The notes beneath the pieces were generated by a model. The model saw only the letters and a program-made list of their open reading frames with translations, was not told the DNA's origin and searched no databases. Positions 58,354-64,000 of a stretch of 64,000 nucleotides of DNA are shown in pieces. The translations under genes and the position numbers were made by a program. Every line of letters begins with the position of its first letter. The first letter of the stretch is position 1. This DNA is from Botryosphaeria dothidea. Its lineage: Eukaryota; Ascomycota; Dothideomycetes; Botryosphaeriales; Botryosphaeriaceae. The stretch spans positions 806,001 through 870,000 of the forward strand of contig WWBZ02000010.1 in the NCBI GenBank assembly GCA_011503125.2, written 5' to 3'.

Positions 58354-61300
58354 TCGATAAAGTACTACTACGCCTTCTTAGCGCCGTATTTATAGATAAG
58401 TTTCGTCTTTTTATATTCTAGGCGTCTATAATACTTAGTAAAATCTCTATAGCTAGTTTCTTCGGCTAGTAGCTAGTATAGTATCTATTTTAATAGCGCT
58501 AGCTCGGGGTTTCTTCTTCTTCTTATCTTAAGGCCTAGATATTAGTAGACTAGTATTTAGTACTTCTTCTACTAAGCCTCGTAGACTCGTAATCTCTTCT
58601 CCCTATTTCTCCGCCTTATCTAAAATATTATTATCGGCCTCTATTTATCGTTCTATAGACCGATAGCTACCTTCGCTAGCTAATTAGCCTCTTCGTTTTC
58701 TATAATTTCTATATAACTAGGATACTATCTAGTCTCTACTAGGACTAGAAGCTTCCGTCTCGTACTCTTTAGCCTCTTAAATTAGCTCTACGAGCTAGCC
58801 GGAGTATATTTCTCTATACTCTATATAACTAAGATATTATCTATATATAGCGTAACTTTCGTAGCCTATAGGGCTTCTATATTAGCGGCCGTCTATATAA
58901 GTTCTTCTACTACTTCTTAGATTTCCGCGTTAAATACCTCCGCCTTATATAGGCTTCCGCTTTAGATATAGATCTACGCGCCGTATCTATAGGCAACGAA
59001 GGCCTAGACGGTCTTCGAGTTTATACTCGAGCCGTTCGAATAGATATATACCGTCTTCGGTAGGTCTTATTTTAGTAATTTTATAAATTTCTTTAGGCGG
59101 GGTAGTATACTAATAGGATATACTTCTACGGTAATCTAGTCTTTCTAGAATAGTATAGATTCTAAGTTTAAATCTTAGACCGCTTACCTACTCGTAGTAT
59201 ATATATTCTACGTTAAAAGTATACGTACCCGCGTTCTTTCTAGCGGTAATAAGGAGGAAAATCTATAGATAGTTAGGGTAGGCTATAAGTAGTATATACG
59301 TCCTACTATAAAAGTATACGTATTCGCGTTCTCTCTAGCGGTAATAAGAGGGAGAAGAGCTAGCTAGGCGCTTCTAAAAATAAATTTTAAGAGCGCTTTA
59401 CTAGCGCTTATAAATAGATAAGCCGGGACTTTTTACGGCTTAGTCTTAAGATTTATAGTTACCTCTCTCTATAGTTTTTTCCTCTTAGCTACGCTTTCTA
59501 CTTTAGATACCGCTACTAGTATATAGAAAAACCTATACTAAATAGAGTATCTATAGATACTACTATTATAAATAGAGAAAATTTTTATTTAGGCTATCTT
59601 AAGAAAGTAGCTACGGTTTCTTCTTTTATATACTCTTATAGATAGCTATAGCTATATAGACTCTTCGAAGAGCTAAATTAGCTTAATTAAATTTATCTAT
59701 CTATCTATCTATAAATTTCTTTACTTCTCTCTCTTTTCTCTACGTTATTCTTTAGAGAGTATTAGTATAGCTCGGCTATAGAAGCTAGGGTCTTTCGTAT
59801 TTCTCTTTAAGCTACGCTATTCTCTATAGCCTTATAATCTTTAGCTTTAAATTAAGAATCTTTAGAGCTAAACCCTAGCGTCCTTATATAATCGTTATCC
59901 GCTTAACGAGTAAATATATCTTATCTAATAGCCGTAAGTAAAGAGATACTCTTCTCTAGATCTACTATAGAAGTATACTTACTAGTAGAATCTTTATTTC
60001 GCGGTAGAGTACCGAGATTAGAGTCGTTCTCTATACGGGTATTATAGTCTAGACTACTATTCGTAGCGCCCTATCTATAGTTACTATATAGAACGAATAT
60101 CTCGGTACTACCGTTCTAGTAGTATAAGATATTAGCTTTATTATTTCTTTATATTAGATCTCTACGTCGTACGTAGCGACTAAGAGTATATATACGTACG
60201 CGGCCTTTATCGCTACCGCTAGAGGTATTTTTTTTATAACCCTATTTAGGCGTTAGAGATAGGCCGCTACTCTACTATCTTTAGAACTCTATACTTCGAC
60301 GTAATACTTAAAGTTAAGCTTTTAGTTAAAGTAAATTTCTAGCTATCTAACTAGCTTTTCTTTAAAGCGGATTACTATCTCTCTTACTTAGATTAGTTTT
60401 AATAGTTTTAGAAATCTACTTCTAAAGAAGTAGATAAGCTTATACTTATTTAGCGCGAAGGCGATTACGTTCTCCTTCTTCTAGCGTAACGCGTCCTCTA
60501 GATCGGCTATAAGAGTCTTAGTTATTTCTTTTATATTTTTTCTAGAGCGTAAAAAGGCGATATCGTCGGTATATACGAACTTCGTTCGTACGTTCTTCCG
60601 CTTTAGTAGCGGCGAGAGATAGAGTATATAGAGAATTAGCGAGGCCGGAGATCTCTACGGGACCCCGTACTATAGCTCCTTCTTATCTATAATAATTTCT
60701 TTTATACGGACCCTAGCTTTACGTCTAGTAATAAATTCTTACGTCTATTTTACGACCCGCTCTAGCTAGCCTTATTTCTATAACCGCTTTATTAATTAGT
60801 TAGATAGTACTACGTCGAAGGCGCTCTATACGTCTATTATTAGTATTAAGGCCTCTTAGTACTTTAGTAGCGCTTTTTTAATATTATATATAGCGTAGGC
60901 GGTAAGATCTAGTACGAAGCGCTATAGTAGCGCTTTAAAGTATTATAGGCTAAGTAGATTTAGCTTTACCGCTAGGTAAGATATTCTTCTTACTACGAGC
61001 CGTTCTAGTCTCTTACTAAGATATAAAAGTAGCGTAATTAGTCGATAAATACGAATACTCGAGAGATTTCTTTCTATTTTATAGATAATAGTAACGTCTA
61101 CGGTCTAAAAGATCTTCGAGTAGTATTCTTATTATAGATAGCCTTAGTATAATATTACTACTATTTTTCCGATCTCCGGCTAGGCGGTTTAGAGTAGTCT
61201 AACTATTATTCTATTCGTTCTAGACGTAGTATTACTAGTCTTAATATAGTATACTTCCGCTTCCGCTAGAGTAACCTCTTTCTTCTATAAGATCTTCTCT

Positions 61301-62326
61301 AGTTTTATCTTTAGTAGATACTATAGATCCGGAATATTCTAGTCTATATTAAAGTAGTAGAAAATCTTTTCTTAAAGAAGTTCGATCTTTTCTCTTAGAT
61401 TTATAATTATTCTATTCTCGTTAACTAGCGGTAGAAATCTAAAGCGGTTAATAGCTTTATACTAGGCCGTTATCCGAAAGAGATTCTAGTTATCTTTCGC
61501 GTTAATAATTCGGTCCTTCTAATACCGCCGTTTTATTCTTCTAACTACGTTACGTAGTACTTCTTCTATCTTCTATCGCTCCTCCGAAAAGAATTCTTTA
61601 AGGCGGCGTACCGCTACTTTATAGTTCTCGTTCTATTACGTAGCGGGCTTATTCTTTATCGCGGCTACCGTATCTACTACGTCTATAGCCTTCTATAGTA
61701 GTCTAACTAACGCGCGTATTATTCGCTCTAGACCTTTTCTTATACCTATATTAGTCGTAATCGTATCTATATTTCTCTTTACGGCCTACTAAAAATCTAT
61801 AAGCCGGTCCTCGTATATAGTAAGCTTTTAAGTTCTTATCTAGGCCTAAGTATAGAAGAGAATATTAGTCTATAGCGTGTAATAATCTAATTTCGTACTA
61901 AGTTTCTCTAGTATCTAAGTCTCTATTCTTAAGATATTCGTAAATACTAGGTCTATAGTATTATCTTATTTATACGTTAGGCTCTCTAGATTTATATTAA
62001 TAAGCCTCTAGTTTTCGGTCTATTCCGCTACCTAGATACTAGGGTCTCTATACTAGCTATACCCCGGCTACTAGGTCTAGTATACCGCGTTAAAATCGCC
62101 TACTACTACTACGTTTTAAAGTAGCTTCTATATCTCTAGCTTCGCTAGTAGAGCGTCTATTCTAGAAGGTTTATAGATATTAGCTATTATTATACTATTT
62201 ACTTCTACTACGTAAATATTAGACGTATTAAAGAGTCGTATTTAGAAAGACTATAGGCCCGGCGACTTTCTAACGTACGTTAGTACTCTTAGAAGCGTCG
62301 ACTAGTCGTCTTATAGAGTAAAGATA
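58354..62326 (-). mobile_element. LINE-2, a second non-LTR family with RNase H, RIP-saturated
   Basis: Minus strand from the right: endonuclease (VVVVGDFNAVY near 62,090-62,117), reverse transcriptase (FVYTDDIAFLR near 60,551-60,585), then an RNase H domain near 58,400-59,080 (VYIYSNGSSINSKTV, YKAEVFNAEI, LYIDNILVI). SINE-2 lies between reverse transcriptase and RNase H. The 3' end seems to continue left of Gypsy-2 (37,307 to about 37,200). The 5' end is cut off by Gypsy-1 copy 2. An RNase H domain distinguishes it from LINE-1, where I saw none. It is not functional. Confidence 0.85.
59096..59709 (+). mobile_element. SINE-2 (614 bp), 14-bp TSD TATAAATTTCTTTA, with internal duplication
   Basis: The exact TSD lies at 59,082-59,095 and 59,710-59,723. 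It is the same family as SINE-1: start GGCGGGGTAGTATACT, B-box-like AAATCTTAGACC region, end AATTTATCTATCTATC. It is about 100 bp longer than SINE-1 because a segment around GTACCCGCGTTCTTTCTAGC (59,225-59,265) occurs again, slightly diverged, at 59,308-59,345. Confidence 0.82.
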
Positions 62327-64000
62327 TATTAGGCCTACGTCTAAGTAAGGGACGAACCGCCGAGTAGCTATCTAGCGGTCTTAACGGAAATTATCTAACT
62401 TCCGCTAAGACTATTAGTTAGTAACCTAGTATATAGTCTTTCTTTCTTCTTTTTCTCTTTCTTTTCTCTTTAGTTTACTTTTCTAAGTAGTCTAATATAA
62501 AATACCTCTTAAGACTAATATAAAAGTAAACTCTCTTTTACTACGTTCGAAGTTACGAAGCTTAGGCCGTTCTTCGCCTAAATCTTAGAATACTATCTAG
62601 ACTATAACTAGCTTAAGCGGACTACTCCGGATCTACTACGCGGTATTAGAGCCGCGCCGGTACCCTCGAGAATAAGTATAACGACTCTACTACGCTCTAA
62701 TCTATAGAAAACGCCTCTACTTCTATAGAATTAACTATAATCTTAGGAGATTTTAACTAACCCGAACTCTCTACTATCTAAGATAAAGAGAAAGAACGAG
62801 CTACTTATAGCTCTTCTTAAGTCTCTTTTAGCGTAGCCGAACTCTCTCTAATCCCCCGCCTAAGAACTTTACCTATCGACCTCCGTAGGAGCCTAGCCTA
62901 CTATATAACTAATTCTATATATCTCTCTTACTACGACTTCTCTAATATTAAAGCTTTCTATAATAACTTCTAGAACTCTACCGAGCTCCGAAATTTAAAA
63001 AATCTTATCTACGACTAGATTAAGATAGATAGTAGATACGAACGAAACTAACGGGAACTAGAAGAGGCTATTAGTAATTAGAACGTCCGCTAATATCTAA
63101 ACTACGCCTTAGCTCTTCGTAAGTACCGTAAGTATAAGAAGAAAAATAGTAAGCTTCGAGAACGCCTTAGCTAGCGTAAACGAGAGTTATAAGAGCTTTA
63201 GCTTTAACTATAAAAAAACCCGAGAACCCGCTCTTCTCTAAGGCCTACCTAAAGGAACTTCTTAAACTTTAAGAAAGAATAAGACCTCCGTTCTTAGTAT
63301 ACGGTACGCGTAGATAGATCGAGTAGCTAAGTCTTCTTAGAAGTCTTTACGGTCCGTATAGTAGCTTCTAGTAACTACCGGCCTCGTAGCCGTAATTCTA
63401 AGAATAAGTTTAACGGAATATCTAAGAAGTATACGGCCTAGAGGTACGAGGTTAACTAAAAACTTAAAGACGACGCCCCGCTCTACGATACTAATAAGAG
63501 AGCTATCTTATACGCTCTCTCGTAACTAGACTCCTCGCTCTTCGACTCTCTACGCGCCTAGTTTACTTAGTTAAACTACGCTACTATACTTAGCGTCTTT
63601 TTTAAGAAAGTTAAGTTCTTCGCCGGTATTAATAATATAAAGGAATAGATTCTTTAGAAACTACGCTCTATTAAATAAAATCTTAGTAAAAACGTTACGT
63701 AGTACTTTAACCGCCTCTCTTAACTATAGACTCGAGCTAGTACCCCGTTAGACGAGCGTTTACGTTAACTATTAGTTATCTACTACTCTAGCCTTACTTT
63801 AGATATAAGAAGCTAATACTACTTTAATCCCCGCTAAGTACTTAAGAATCTTTAATAAAGCAAAGAGGCGTAGCTAGCTATCGATAGCTACTATTCCCGC
63901 CGTAAGAGAATAGCTAGAGCCGTAAAACCCCGAGAGGCTACTACTAGTACTACTACTACTAAAACTAAGAAAACTACTACTATCTCTAAATAAAAGTAGA
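62327..64000 (+). mobile_element. Gypsy-1 copy 2 (plus strand, runs off the window): 5' LTR and gag remnant
   Basis: The 194-bp LTR at 62,327-62,520 is the reverse complement of the copy 1 LTRs and is preceded by AGATA. The following gag region is readable with stops (for example KLRERLS, DERLR, VTQYF-like near 63,680). It contains, at about 62,890-62,960, the uninterrupted version of the site where LINE-1 copy C sits in copy 1. RIP is saturating. The sequence ends at the equivalent of about 28,618 in copy 1. Confidence 0.9.

Overview
The window looks like an accessory, repeat-rich compartment of a filamentous ascomycete (Pezizomycotina) genome. The evidence is introns of about 50-75 nt with GTAAGT-like donors and CTAAC/CTGAT-like branch sites, NLR-type immune-receptor genes, Tad-like LINEs, Gypsy and Copia elements, and very strong repeat-induced point mutation (RIP). 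I cannot name the species.

1-8305: one large apparently intact gene. After splicing seven introns it gives a protein of about 2456 residues with a patatin lipase, an NB-ARC ATPase, 13 nearly identical 42-residue TPRs and a roughly 1100-residue uncharacterised C-terminal module. A solo LTR follows directly, then small relics up to about 9.77 kb.

9.77-21.9 kb: moderately RIP-affected DNA. It holds LINE-1 copy A, a second solo LTR, and a broken second NLR on the minus strand (Pfs nucleoside-phosphorylase domain, NB-ARC, TPR). LINE-1 copy B with a 15-bp target-site duplication (TSD) splits that NLR.

21.9-64 kb: a desert in which CpA and TpG are almost absent over long stretches, so ATG codons are gone and TAG/TAA stops are everywhere. 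It can still be read as nested transposons delimited by LTRs and TSDs. Gypsy-1 copy 1 (23,960-35,460) contains a full-length LINE-1 copy C and a solo Gypsy-2 LTR. LINE-2 (58,354-62,326 and probably a little left of 37,307) contains Gypsy-2 (37,308-58,353), which contains LINE-1 copy D, SINE-1 and a Copia element (45,011-56,558). The Copia contains a young chromodomain Gypsy-3 (47,872-53,927). SINE-2 and Gypsy-1 copy 2 also lie in LINE-2.

Gypsy-3 is the only element that escaped saturation. Its gag is open, but pol has four TAG stops where Trp codons are expected. The contrast between an intact repeat-bearing NLR and an adjacent RIP graveyard holding a dead NLR relative is the main biological story. 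I found no CRISPR array, no intact tRNA or rRNA gene and no prokaryotic features.
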